Source: Halioglobus maricola (GTDB lineage Bacteria > Pseudomonadota > Gammaproteobacteria > Pseudomonadales > Halieaceae). From it: 64,000 nucleotides of DNA. This document shows positions 28,361-36,716 of this stretch, piece by piece. Positions within the stretch are counted from its first letter, which is position 1. Every line of letters begins with the position of its first letter. The stretch is taken from the NCBI RefSeq assembly GCF_009388985.1, contig NZ_CP036422.1:1564501-1628500 (forward strand). Reading direction: 5' to 3'. Below the pieces are notes generated by a model. It saw nothing but the letters and a program-made list of their open reading frames with translations, did no database searches and was not told the origin of the DNA. The position numbers and the translations under genes are program-made.

Positions 28361-29399
28361 TAGTGGTGCCCTTGTAGTGAGCTTTGCTTTGCTCGCGCAG
28401 GCGTTCTGCTGCCTGTTCTGGGGTCAGGTCACGCTGTGCTTCAGCGAGCATTTCATAGCCGACCATGAACTTTTTTACCGTGGCGGAGCGAAGCAGAGGA
28501 GGGTAGAAGTGCGCATGCAGCTGCCAGTGGTCACACGCATCGTCACCGAAAGGTGCGCCGTGCCAGCCCATACTGTAGGGAAAAGAGGTGTTGAATACAT
28601 TGTCGTAGCGTGTCGTCAGTTCTTTCAGTATGGCCGCCAGTGCGTCTTTTTGTGACGCCTTGAGATCGGTCATACGCGCGACCCTGAAGCGCGGTAGCAA
28701 CAATGTTTCGAAAGGCCAGGTAGCCCACCATGGCACGACCACCAGCCAGTCCTCGTTAAGGCATACTGTGCGCTCACCACTAGCCACTTCTCGCTGGGCG
28801 TAGTCGAATAGCATGACGGTGTTTTTGCGGACCAGATAGTCGCGTTGTGAATCGTCCTCCCTGGCTACCAGAGTGGGCAATCCGTCGCTGGCCCAGATCT
28901 GGCCGTGTGGGTGGGGATTGGAGCAGCCATTGATGGTGCCCTTGTTCTCAAATACCTGGACCCAGCGATAGTGTTCGCCCAGTTCCCTGTATTGCTCGCA
29001 CCATGTGTCGATGAGGCAAACAATATTCTGCTCGGCCATTTGTGGCAGGGTGAGATCATGGCGCTCGGAGAAGCAAATCACCCGGCATTCGCCGCTTATC
29101 GGTGCACTGCGGAACAAGTCGTCGTTGCCTTCGAAAGCAGGAGATGTCGCGGTGATGGCGGCGAAATCGTTATTGAAAACGTAGGGCCCGCGATAGTCCG
29201 GATTCCTGTCTCCACTGGCCCTCTCATTGCCAGCACAGAGATAGCAGGCGGGGTCGTGCGTGAGGGCTGGCTCAGATTGGTCTTCTTCCAGCTGTCCCTG
29301 CCAGGGGCGTTTTGCCCGATGCGGCGACACGAGCACCCAATCCCCGGATAGGGGGTTGAACCTCCGGTGGGGATGTTCGCTGGGGTCGAAGTCTGTCAC
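28353..29399 (-). CDS. galT: Galactose-1-phosphate uridylyltransferase
   Basis: A 348-residue HIT-superfamily enzyme exchanging UMP between UDP-glucose and galactose-1-phosphate. HPHRRFNPLSGDWVLVSPHR opens the protein. CYLCAGNERA supplies the Cys-x-x-Cys zinc ligands, and the catalytic HPH is in CSNPHPHGQIWA. GWHGAPFG and WQLHAHFYPPLLRS complete the family motifs. It overlaps galK. It lies 8 bases after the aminotransferase gene in the six-gene leftward operon. Confidence 0.97.
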
Positions 29400-29407
29400 T
29401 GCCGGGA

Positions 29408-30634
29408 TTAACCGAACTGCTGTTTTAGTGCTGCGAAAGCACCTTCAGTGCGCTGCAAAGCCTCTGCAATGACTTCCTCAGTGTGGGCGGCGCAGATAAA
29501 CATATTGTGCCAGGGGTGTAAGTAAACGCCGCGCTGCACGGCTTCGGCGACGAAGAAGTTGTTCTTCTCCCACATGTCGTCGTCTTCGAACAATACCAAA
29601 GGCATTTGCGAAGGTCCGGTCTGGCGCAGTTTGAAACCGTGGGCTGTCGCCAGCTCATCAAGGCCAATGCGCAACTGGTCGCCGGCACTTTGTATTGCTT
29701 CGATAGCGCCTTCTTCCTCGATTGCTGCGATGGTTGCAAGTGAAGCGGCAAAAGAGACCGAAGCGAACCAGAATGAACCAGTGGTGTAGATCTGGCTGGC
29801 CCCTTCGCGGAACTTGTCGTTGCCGGTAACAACCGCAAGAGAATAGCCATTGGCCACGGACTTGCTCATTGCGCAGAGGTCAGGTGTCACTCCTACAGTT
29901 TCCCAACTCGAACCCAGGGTGAAGCGGAACGCGCAGCGCACATCGTCCAGAATGAGGGCAGCACCTGTGCTGTCACACAACTGGCGAGCCGCCTTGGCGA
30001 AATCTTCGGTGGGCCATTCCTGGTCCACGAAGACATCGTGTTTGAAGGGCGAGACGATTATTGCTGCGAGATCGTCGCCGGCCTCGGCAACGGCGGCGCG
30101 GAGGCTTTCGATGTCGTTGTAGTTGTAAGTCAGCTGGTTTTCTCGATCGGCCGGAGACACACCTGCCATGTTCGGTGTGCACCAGGGCGCAGCGCCGTGA
30201 TACGCGCCGTCTGCGACAATGACTGTATTGTTGCCGGTCTGGGCGCGGGCCGTCATCAAGCAGATTGTGGTGGCGTCGGTACCGTTCTTGGCAAACATGG
30301 TCCAGTCGGCATGGGCGACCTTGCTGTTAAAGGTTTCTGCAAGTTCCAGCATCAAGGGGCTGGGGCCGGTGGCCGCATCGGCGATACTCTGTTGCTTGAT
30401 GGCAGCCTCATCGACCTTTGGGTGGCAGTAACCCAATAGATTAGTGCCGTAGCCACACATAAAGTCGATGTATTCGTTGCCATCCGTATCCCACAGGTGG
30501 CCGCCCTCGGCGCGGGCGAAAAACTGGGGGTGCTTTGGCGACAGGGACGCAGAAGCCTGATGGCCGTAGACCCCGGAGGGGAAAGCAGTTTGCGCGCGCT
30601 CGCGCAGCTTGAGGTCGTTCTCGATCTCGTACAT
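29408..30634 (-). CDS. Class III (GSA-type) pyridoxal-phosphate aminotransferase
   Basis: A 408-residue fold-type I aminotransferase of the glutamate-1-semialdehyde aminomutase-like group. WDTDGNEYIDFMCGYGTNLLGYCHP and NGTDATTICLMTARA form the cofactor site. LILDDVRCAFR holds the Asp, and AMSKSVANGYSLA holds the Schiff-base lysine. HemL is not expected inside a sugar operon, so this is probably an aminotransferase for an amino sugar or keto acid released from the island's substrate. It lies between the aldolase and galT with short gaps. Confidence 0.88.
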   Translation of the reverse strand: MYEIENDLKLRERAQTAFPSGVYGHQASASLSPKHPQFFARAEGGHLWDTDGNEYIDFMCGYGTNLLGYCHPKVDEAAIKQQSIADAATGPSPLMLELAETFNSKVAHADWTMFAKNGTDATTICLMTARAQTGNNTVIVADGAYHGAAPWCTPNMAGVSPADRENQLTYNYNDIESLRAAVAEAGDDLAAIIVSPFKHDVFVDQEWPTEDFAKAARQLCDSTGAALILDDVRCAFRFTLGSSWETVGVTPDLCAMSKSVANGYSLAVVTGNDKFREGASQIYTTGSFWFASVSFAASLATIAAIEEEGAIEAIQSAGDQLRIGLDELATAHGFKLRQTGPSQMPLVLFEDDDMWEKNNFFVAEAVQRGVYLHPWHNMFICAAHTEEVIAEALQRTEGAFAALKQQFG

Positions 30635-30644
30635 GTTTTTGTTC

Positions 30645-31340
30645 CTAGTCTTCGTTCAGTTTATTGCCGCTGGCCAGGTCTTCGCGCTTGGCCTGCTGTC
30701 CGTAGCTGGCGAATGCCACCAGTACATCGTCCATTTGTTTTTTGTCCAGGATGGCCGGGCCACCGATGGCCAGAGTGCCCCAATAGCAGTGTGCCTGCTC
30801 TTCTACCAGCTCTGCCAGTTTCAGCGCACCGTTGATGTCGAATCCTGTTGCCAGCTGACCGTGATTTGCGAGCAGGCAGGCAAGAGACGTGGACAGCGCC
30901 TCGACGTTTGCATCGGAGAGTTCCTGACTGCCGAAAGTGGCATAGTCCGCGAGCGGAATGCCATAGCTGCCAGTGGCTGCAACCATATAGTGCATCGCCG
31001 GAATTGCCTTGCGGGCACAGGCCAGCATGGTGGCATACGGCGAGTGGCAGTGAACGACTGCGGTGATACCAGGTTTATTGACGTATACGTCGGCGTGCAT
31101 TTTCCATTCGCTGGAGGGTGTGAGTTGGTCTTCTGCCGGGTCGCCATCCAGCGACATATATACAATGTGCTCTGGCAGCAGTTGTTCTGGTGCCACGCCC
31201 GTGGGGGTCACCAGCATGCCGTCTCCGGTAAAGACTGAGACGTTGCCGGAGGTGCCTCTGTTCAGCCCCTTAACGCCCAGCGCTACCAGCGTGTCCACAA
31301 CTGCCTGACGGCTCTCGAGGTTGTTGCTATAGAGGCTCAT
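30645..31340 (-). CDS. Class II aldolase/adducin family (fuculose-phosphate aldolase-like)
   Basis: A 231-residue zinc aldolase. NRGTSGNVSVF is the phosphate-binding region, SSEWKMHADVY includes the catalytic Glu, and VVHCHSPYA plus LLANHGQ give the zinc His residues. Such enzymes split a 1-phosphate ketose to dihydroxyacetone phosphate and an aldehyde. It overlaps the upstream PfkB kinase by four bases. That suggests a kinase-then-aldolase sequence on one sugar, such as a deoxyketose, but the substrate is unproven. Confidence 0.88.
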   Translation of the reverse strand: MSLYSNNLESRQAVVDTLVALGVKGLNRGTSGNVSVFTGDGMLVTPTGVAPEQLLPEHIVYMSLDGDPAEDQLTPSSEWKMHADVYVNKPGITAVVHCHSPYATMLACARKAIPAMHYMVAATGSYGIPLADYATFGSQELSDANVEALSTSLACLLANHGQLATGFDINGALKLAELVEEQAHCYWGTLAIGGPAILDKKQMDDVLVAFASYGQQAKREDLASGNKLNED

Positions 31341-32296
31341 GCCTGTGCCTCCACCGGCATGGCGCCCGCCTGCATGATGGCGATGGTGTCCTCGAAGTTC
31401 CCGACGGCGCCGTCGGAACCGACCGCAGATGCCACTTGAGCGGCCGTGGCAGCGGCGAAAAGGGCAGCATCTTCAGCGGCCATTCCATTGGCGAGGCCCA
31501 CCTGAAAACCTGCGCAGTAAGAGTCTCCGCAGCCGCTGGTGTCCACGACGTTGACGTTGGCCATGACCGGGATCTTTGCCACGAGGCCGTCCTTGTTGGT
31601 GAGATAGGCACCGTCGCTACCGCATTTAATCAGGCAGCCAAAAGCACCCTGTTGCATAAAGAACTCAGCGGCAGCTTCAACAGTGCTGGCACCGGAGATT
31701 TCAAGTGCTTCGTCGATGGAGGGCATGAAGTAGTCCATGTGCGGGATAAGAGCTCTGACGGCGTCCGGTGTTTGAGGCCCTGGTGAAATGAGGTCGCCCG
31801 TGATTGTCGCGCCGTTTGCTTTTGCTTCCGCCAGAATCTCGGCCCCGGCGGGACCATCGTAGTTGAACAACAGGCCGATGCCCCCCCAGTGGACGTGGTC
31901 GGCGTTGACGATGCGAGCACGAGCCTCTGCGCTGATATCCATCAGCAGGAACGCGCCAGGTTGGTGCCAGTTGGGCCTGCCACCGTCGCTGTTAATGGGC
32001 AGAATCGTGGTTGCGGTTGGCAGGTCATCTCTCACTTGCAGCAGAGATGCATCTACGCCTTCCTGTTGCAGTTTGTGGCGAATGAGGAAACCGGCTTCGT
32101 CTTCGGCAATGGCACCGATGAGGCTGCTCTGCATGCCCAGGCGCGCGGCGGTTACCGCGGGCGCCGCGGCGGTGCCGGCTGCACACAGGTGAATGTTCTG
32201 GATCACCTCCGTGCTTTCACCTTGCGGGATGCTGTTGATCGGGTACCCCACGATGTCGAGGATCGTGGCGCCGACGCTGACGAATGATTTAGCCAT
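31337..32296 (-). CDS. PfkB-family sugar kinase
   Basis: A 319-residue ribokinase-type enzyme. The N-terminus has GATILDIVGYP and GGRPNWHQPGA. The catalytic-base loop reads VVDTSGCGDSYCAGF, with GCGD where most members have GAGD. It phosphorylates a sugar with ATP. In this island it could be the kinase for 2-keto-3-deoxygluconate made by KduD, or the kinase feeding the overlapping class II aldolase. It is the first gene of the leftward operon and is divergent from the araC-type gene. Confidence 0.9.
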   Translation of the reverse strand: MAKSFVSVGATILDIVGYPINSIPQGESTEVIQNIHLCAAGTAAAPAVTAARLGMQSSLIGAIAEDEAGFLIRHKLQQEGVDASLLQVRDDLPTATTILPINSDGGRPNWHQPGAFLLMDISAEARARIVNADHVHWGGIGLLFNYDGPAGAEILAEAKANGATITGDLISPGPQTPDAVRALIPHMDYFMPSIDEALEISGASTVEAAAEFFMQQGAFGCLIKCGSDGAYLTNKDGLVAKIPVMANVNVVDTSGCGDSYCAGFQVGLANGMAAEDAALFAAATAAQVASAVGSDGAVGNFEDTIAIMQAGAMPVEAQA

Positions 32297-32345
32297 CGGG
32301 CTCTCTGCTCCGGGTTTTATTGATGAGTTACATAGTAGGGGGCTC

Positions 32346-32361
32346 TGGTCAGTAGTGGGAG
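32346..32361 (+). promoter_or_regulatory. Weak third copy of the AraC-type half-site
   Basis: TGGTCA-N4-TGGGAG matches the first half-site exactly and the second poorly. It lies 50 bases before the PfkB kinase start and 33 bases before the first exact repeat, in the right place to contact RNA polymerase at the leftward promoter. Confidence 0.25.
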
Positions 32362-32378
32362 GGCGAGAAAATCCAAAA

Positions 32379-32396
32379 ACTGGTCAATTTCAGTCA
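32379..32396 (+). promoter_or_regulatory. AraC-type operator candidate, copy 1 of an 18-bp direct repeat
   Basis: ACTGGTCAATTTCAGTCA, identical to the copy at 32462. Internally it is TGGTCA-N4-CAGTCA, two half-sites one helical turn apart, the geometry used by the two helix-turn-helix motifs of AraC proteins. It is 83 bases upstream of the leftward operon start. Confidence 0.6.
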
Positions 32397-32461
32397 AATT
32401 TCGACACCTGAGGCATGGCTCACGAACTGGCGGCTGAGGATTGAGCCGGATTCGGTCGACT

Positions 32462-32479
32462 ACTGGTCAATTTCAGTCA
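32462..32479 (+). promoter_or_regulatory. AraC-type operator candidate, copy 2 of an 18-bp direct repeat
   Basis: An exact copy of the 32379-32396 repeat, 83 bp away start to start (close to eight helical turns) and 41 bases before the araC-type start codon. It is suited to autoregulation or DNA looping between the two copies. Confidence 0.6.
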
Positions 32480-32519
32480 TTGTTCTTACACTGCTTTTCT
32501 CATCTCACGGAGCTGCTCA

Positions 32520-33533
32520 ATGGGCGCAGATAAAAAATGTATTCCTCCTTTCATGTTTAACCTGATGGTTCGCGTGATGGAACAGGAGGGGTATTCGGCC
32601 GACGCTTTGATAGATGGCCTGGCGTTCAGCCTGGATCAGCTGGCGTGCGAGGATACGCGGATTTCCTTTCACGATGCTCTGTTGATGATCGAAAACGCCT
32701 ACCGCATTACGGGTGACCCGGCCCTGGGTTTGAAAGTGGGCATGGCAGTGAATATTGGCGATTGGGGCATGATGGGCTACGCAGTGGCGAGTTGCGGCAC
32801 CCTTTGGGAGGCGCTTCAAATCGGCCAGCGTTTCAGTCGGGTTGCCACCCGGCTGACTGACAATCGCGCAGAGCCTGAGGGTGACTACATCAGCCTCAGT
32901 TCAAGGCCTCTCTATACAGCCGGTGACGCAGAACGCTTTCTGATCGAGGAAGATCTCGGTGGCGTGGTTGGTTTGCTGCACCGGTATATGGGCGATGGTG
33001 TTTATCCTCGAGAGGTGCGTTTTAGCTATCCAGCGCCGAGTTACGTTGAGCTCTATGAGGCCCATTTTCGCTGCCCGCTCAAGTTCGAACAGCCACAGAA
33101 TTGTATTCTCTGGGGTAGCGAACTGATGGAGCGGGCTGTGCCGTCGCGCAACCCCGCAGCCACAGAGATGGCGATTCGTCATTGCGAGGCACTGATTGCC
33201 GAAGAGGACGACCGCGGTAGTGTTGTCGACAGGGTGCGCTCCCGACTGGTGCAGGAGCCAGGTCGCTACCCTGCGATTCAGGAAGTCGCTGCGGATTTCA
33301 ATATGAGCGAGAGCACCCTGCGCCGCGCGCTGAAAGAACACGACTCATCCTTTCAGTCGATACTCAACGATGTGCGGCGCAAGCTGGCTATCGAGTACCT
33401 GACCACGTCACGCCTGAAGCTGGACGAAATTGCCGTGCTAGTCGGTTATACCGACCTCAGTAATTTCCGCCGGGCCTTCAAGGGCTGGACGGGCCAGGCG
33501 CCGCTTGAATACCGGCGCCAGGGGGCGCGCTGA
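32520..33533 (+). CDS. AraC-family transcriptional regulator
   Basis: A 337-residue regulator. An N-terminal ligand-binding domain of the OruR/ArgR-like type (DALIDGLAFSLDQL, GDWGMMGYAVASCGTLWEALQ) is followed by a C-terminal AraC domain. Its first helix-turn-helix is near IQEVAADFNMSESTLRRALKEH and the second near LDEIAVLVGYTDLSNFRRAFKGW. It is divergent from the six-gene sugar operon, with an exact 18-bp direct repeat in the shared region. I infer control of both operons of the island. Confidence 0.94.
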   Translation: MGADKKCIPPFMFNLMVRVMEQEGYSADALIDGLAFSLDQLACEDTRISFHDALLMIENAYRITGDPALGLKVGMAVNIGDWGMMGYAVASCGTLWEALQIGQRFSRVATRLTDNRAEPEGDYISLSSRPLYTAGDAERFLIEEDLGGVVGLLHRYMGDGVYPREVRFSYPAPSYVELYEAHFRCPLKFEQPQNCILWGSELMERAVPSRNPAATEMAIRHCEALIAEEDDRGSVVDRVRSRLVQEPGRYPAIQEVAADFNMSESTLRRALKEHDSSFQSILNDVRRKLAIEYLTTSRLKLDEIAVLVGYTDLSNFRRAFKGWTGQAPLEYRRQGAR

Positions 33534-33534
33534 T

Positions 33535-34059
33535 TTAGCCAGGTTCGCCCCAGAACTCGTAAGAGTGATAGGCGAGGTAGTCGTCGCTGGGTTGGCTGAT
33601 CACCCCGTGAGGGAAGCTGTCAAACAGGCGATGAAAATCATCCCGTTCAATTTCGATCAGCCCCTGGTGATCGCCCGCCTCAAAAAATACGCTGGGTTGC
33701 TGCCCGAGGTCTTCGTCCCACACCATATCAAGCTGGTAGGCTTGGCCGAATCCAGGCACTGCGCCCAGTTCACAGTCGGGAAAAACCTCGACCAGTTCAG
33801 CTTCGCGGGCGAGTACCGCATCGGTATGTGTGTTGTCGCGCACCCAACCAAGATGAACCCGATTACACGCTGGGGTCAGGGCCACCAGATAGCGTCCGTT
33901 GCGCTTGTCGCGCAGCAGTACGGACTTGGCCACCCGCGCGGTGGAGAGGTGGGCGGCGTGGGCCGAGTCGGCGGCAGATTCAGTGTGGCGATGATCAACT
34001 GTTCGGTAGTCGGTCTGGCTGAGGCGCAGGAAGTTATCCAGCCTGGGTGCTGTGCTCAT
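33535..34059 (-). CDS. YbaK/ProX-type aminoacyl-tRNA deacylase domain protein
   Basis: A 174-residue protein of the YbaK/prolyl-tRNA-synthetase-associated family. ARVAKSVLLRD carries the conserved Lys, HLGWVRDN and FPDCELGAVPGFG (the G-x-x-P-x-G loop) are typical, and HQGLIEIERDDF ends the domain. These proteins hydrolyse misacylated tRNA such as Ala-tRNA(Pro). The roughly 40-residue N-terminal extension is not recognised. It stops two bases from the araC-type gene, convergent. Confidence 0.85.
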   Translation of the reverse strand: MSTAPRLDNFLRLSQTDYRTVDHRHTESAADSAHAAHLSTARVAKSVLLRDKRNGRYLVALTPACNRVHLGWVRDNTHTDAVLAREAELVEVFPDCELGAVPGFGQAYQLDMVWDEDLGQQPSVFFEAGDHQGLIEIERDDFHRLFDSFPHGVISQPSDDYLAYHSYEFWGEPG

Positions 34060-34094
34060 AGTGTGACCTCCCTTGAAGGTCTTATCAGTATGGC

Positions 34095-34113
34095 AAAAGC
34101 CCCAGCGGGGCTT
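34095..34113 (-). terminator. Rho-independent terminator after the isoaspartyl peptidase gene
   Basis: On the minus strand it reads AAGCCCC-GCT-GGGGCTTTT, a seven-base stem with a triloop and a short T run. It lies about 30 bases beyond the stop of the leftward gene at 34144. Confidence 0.75.
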
Positions 34114-34143
34114 AGATCAATTCCCGATATTGAACTGCCTGCT

Positions 34144-35166
34144 TTAGTTCTGCTTGTAAATTCCGGTCTCCAGCGCGCTGCTACTGGAACGCGAAGCGCG
34201 GTACATACCTGCCGTATTGAAACTCATGCTGATATTGCCCAGCGCGTCCAACACGATAACACCGCCGGTGCCACCCGCGGGGAGCAACACATCCTGGATG
34301 ACATGCTCCGCCGCTTTTGCGGCGGGTATGCCCTGGTACTTCACCCGGGAGCAGATGTCCGCGGCGACGTGATAGCGGATGAAGTATTCGCCGTGACCCG
34401 TGGCAGAGACGGCACAGCTGGCATTGTCTGCCCAGGTGCCGGCGCCGATAATCGGTGCATCGCCAATGCGACCATAGCGCTTGGCGGTCATTCCCCCGGT
34501 GGATGTGCCCGCGGAGAGATTACCGTTGGCATCCAGAGCGACCGCGCCCACAGTGCCGTATAGATACGCTGGAGGAAGTTCGTTGACCTGTGCCTGGTAG
34601 TCTTTGCCGAGGGCCTCCTGTTCCTTTAACTTTTCTCGGGCTTTGAGGAGAGACTGGTGGGCGCGCTCGGTGTTGAAGATCTCGTTGTCGACCATCACCA
34701 TTCCCTGGCTTCGCGCAAAGGCCTCGGCGCCTTCACCCATGAGCATGACATGAGGGGATTCAGTCATGACCAGGCGGGCGAGGTCAATGGGGTTGCCGAT
34801 GTGGCGTACGCCGGTTACTGCACCTGCTTCCAGCGTGGCGCCATCCATGAGGGACGCGTCGAGTTCGTGCTTGCCGTCGTACGTGTAGACGGCGCCGTGG
34901 CCGGCGTTGAACAGCGGTGAGTCTTCGAGGATCTTAATGGCAGCGATGACTGCGTCCATCGACGCGCCGCCGCGTTCGAGCACCGCGTAGCCTGCATTGG
35001 TAGCCTCGCCCAGTTTTGCTCGCACGGCGGCTTCGGTTTCCTCGCTCATCTTCTCCTTGAGGATAGTGCCGGCACCGCCATGAATAGCTATCGCCAGCGG
35101 CGGCTTGGCAGAGACTTGGCATGACAGGGCAAGAAGCAGGGGTATCAGAATCTGAACTTTGCGCAT
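34144..35166 (-). CDS. Isoaspartyl peptidase / type III L-asparaginase (Ntn hydrolase), exported
   Basis: A 340-residue precursor with a signal peptide (MRKVQILIPLLLALSCQVSA), so the enzyme should be periplasmic. AIHGGAGTI starts the mature domain, SMDAVIAAIKILEDSPLFNAGHGAVY follows, and autocleavage should occur before the nucleophile Thr in GTVGAVALD, with STGGMTAKRYGRIGDAP downstream. It degrades isoaspartyl dipeptides and asparagine. I chose ATG 35166, which has GGAA nine bases upstream and gives a normal signal peptide; ATG 35181 would add five residues. A terminator follows at 34095. Confidence 0.92.
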   Translation of the reverse strand: MRKVQILIPLLLALSCQVSAKPPLAIAIHGGAGTILKEKMSEETEAAVRAKLGEATNAGYAVLERGGASMDAVIAAIKILEDSPLFNAGHGAVYTYDGKHELDASLMDGATLEAGAVTGVRHIGNPIDLARLVMTESPHVMLMGEGAEAFARSQGMVMVDNEIFNTERAHQSLLKAREKLKEQEALGKDYQAQVNELPPAYLYGTVGAVALDANGNLSAGTSTGGMTAKRYGRIGDAPIIGAGTWADNASCAVSATGHGEYFIRYHVAADICSRVKYQGIPAAKAAEHVIQDVLLPAGGTGGVIVLDALGNISMSFNTAGMYRASRSSSSALETGIYKQN

Positions 35167-35243
35167 GAATCGAGTTTCCATTCGTCGTATGTGCGGCAGA
35201 GCGTATTACACTTTGCGCTCTTTTCCTAAAAGGAGGGATGGCC

Positions 35244-36290
35244 ATGGCCTTACCTTTTCCCGGTCACGCAGGCGAGATCTCCGATAATTGGCTCAGCGAA
35301 GCCCTGGGCCGTCGTGTACTTAGCCACAGCGTACTCGACCAGCACGATGGCACCACCGGTCGTGTCGCCCTGCAACTGGAATATGACGCGGGCGAGCGAG
35401 AGCGCGTATTCCTGAAACTACCGCCGGCGGATGAACAGCAGCGCGCATTTGTGCTTGCGACCGGCATGGGCGAGCGGGAGGCCCGGTTTTACGCAGAGTT
35501 GGCGGCAGATGTGCCTGTGCGAGTGCCGCGGCCACTCTACTCTGGCTGGGAGAGTGGCGGGGAGCACTATGCGATGTTGCTGGAGGATCTCGAGGCCACT
35601 GGATGCAGTTTTCGCAACGCCTCCGAACGCTATTCTCTGGACTACGTCCGCGCTGTGCTCTCCGCATTTGCCAAACTCCACGGGCGCTACTGGGAGACCC
35701 CGCGTTTCGCCGCTGATCTTGACTGGATGGAACCGCCACCACAGCACCCGATCGCTCCCGTCCTGGTGGCACAAGCACTGGAGTCTCACGCGGATCAAAT
35801 GCCGCCGATCTTCGTCGAGATGTGCGAACTTTATATCCATCACACTGACGCAGTTCATCAACTGTGGCATCGAGGCCCTCACACCCTTGTGCACGGCGAT
35901 GCGCACGACGGCAATATGTTCAGTGATGCAGGCGAGCCGGGTTTTCTCGACTGGGCCCTGCTGGCAAAGACAAACCCGATGCGCGATGTGGGCTACTTTC
36001 TGGCGGGCACTGTGCAGCCTGCGGATCTGGCGGACGGAGTACAGGACTTATTTGCATACTACCGAAATGCGTTGGAGGCAGAGGGAGTGAATACCCCGCC
36101 CGCTGCTGAGATGTACCGCGATTGCCAGTTGCATGCAGCCTACGTCTGGGTGGGCACGGTGACCACATTGGCCATGGGGGATGCCTGGCAGCCGGTCAGC
36201 TACGTTACCAAGACCCTGGAGCGTCTACATTTGGCGCTGGAGCTTTTGCAAACGCCGCGCGCATTAAAATCAGAACTTATTGATTTTTAA
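35244..36290 (+). CDS. Aminoglycoside-phosphotransferase/EcKL-like kinase
   Basis: A 348-residue protein of the APH kinase superfamily. LVHGDAHDGNMF is the HGDxHxxN catalytic loop, GFLDWALLAK the metal-binding Asp-containing segment, and MRDVGYFLAGTV the following helix. The closest general type is the ecdysteroid-kinase-like/acyl-CoA-associated phosphotransferases of environmental bacteria, rather than antibiotic resistance enzymes. I chose ATG 35244 because AGGAGG ends about 7 bases upstream, whereas ATG 35238 touches it. The substrate is unknown. Confidence 0.87.
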   Translation: MALPFPGHAGEISDNWLSEALGRRVLSHSVLDQHDGTTGRVALQLEYDAGERERVFLKLPPADEQQRAFVLATGMGEREARFYAELAADVPVRVPRPLYSGWESGGEHYAMLLEDLEATGCSFRNASERYSLDYVRAVLSAFAKLHGRYWETPRFAADLDWMEPPPQHPIAPVLVAQALESHADQMPPIFVEMCELYIHHTDAVHQLWHRGPHTLVHGDAHDGNMFSDAGEPGFLDWALLAKTNPMRDVGYFLAGTVQPADLADGVQDLFAYYRNALEAEGVNTPPAAEMYRDCQLHAAYVWVGTVTTLAMGDAWQPVSYVTKTLERLHLALELLQTPRALKSELIDF

Positions 36291-36668
36291 GGGAAAAATG
36301 TAAAATTCCACTAATCTTGAAAATTAATTGCAATTTTTTTGCGAAATTAGGGAATAAAACGGGGAGCACAGCCGTCAAGTAGTCAAAGTGGAGTGAAACA
36401 CCGCTTGAGGTTGCAGTGGTGATTTGCCTTTTGGGTATGCATCACCGGCCCCAGAGGCCACCATAGAATGCTTGGCAATCACTGCTCTCCTCTACTTCTT
36501 TTGCCGGGATGTCCCTTGGGGGCGTTCCGGACCACAGCTCACAGAGCGGGGACCGCTAGCCCTCCGCGCTGAACTTCAGGGTCTGTCATCTACATGGGGT
36601 GGCAGGCCCTGTTTCTCTTCTGGGCCCTCTAAAATATTCCTGATCAATCTCTCTGGTGATTTCCAGGC
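36291..36668. other. Gap without a convincing gene; base-paired segments
   Basis: The first 70 bases are very AT-rich. Further on, GCAGTGGTGATTTGCC near 36411 can pair with GGCAATCACTGC near 36473-36484, enclosing GGCC-N5-GGCC. A CAGGG element near 36574 can pair with CCCTG near 36607. An 87-codon frame at 36424-36687 has no ribosome site or family features. I do not recognise a known RNA. It may be a structured RNA or a decayed sequence. Confidence 0.4.
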
Positions 36669-36693
36669 AAAAAAATACCCAGCGTAGCTGGGC
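36669..36693 (-). terminator. Rho-independent terminator after the sigma/anti-sigma operon
   Basis: On the minus strand it reads CCCAGC-TAC-GCTGGG followed by TA and seven T. It lies about 25 bases past the anti-sigma stop codon. Confidence 0.85.
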
Positions 36694-36716
36694 ATCAAGA
36701 CGGAACTGGCGTGAAA

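Noticed and set aside
29408..30634. Assignment as hemL (glutamate-1-semialdehyde aminomutase)
   Set aside because: The gene sits inside a sugar operon, and the family includes many aminotransferases of other function.
32193..32411. Possible small gene between the PfkB kinase and araC genes
   Set aside because: It lies antisense to the kinase start and over the operator repeats. No ribosome site or homology features are seen.
36291..36668. Possible 6S RNA, tmRNA, RNase P RNA or integron attC site
   Set aside because: None of the conserved sequence blocks of these elements that I know is present.
36424..36687. An 87-codon frame in the gap after the APH-like kinase gene
   Set aside because: No ribosome site, no recognisable domain, and it ends in the terminator of the opposite operon.
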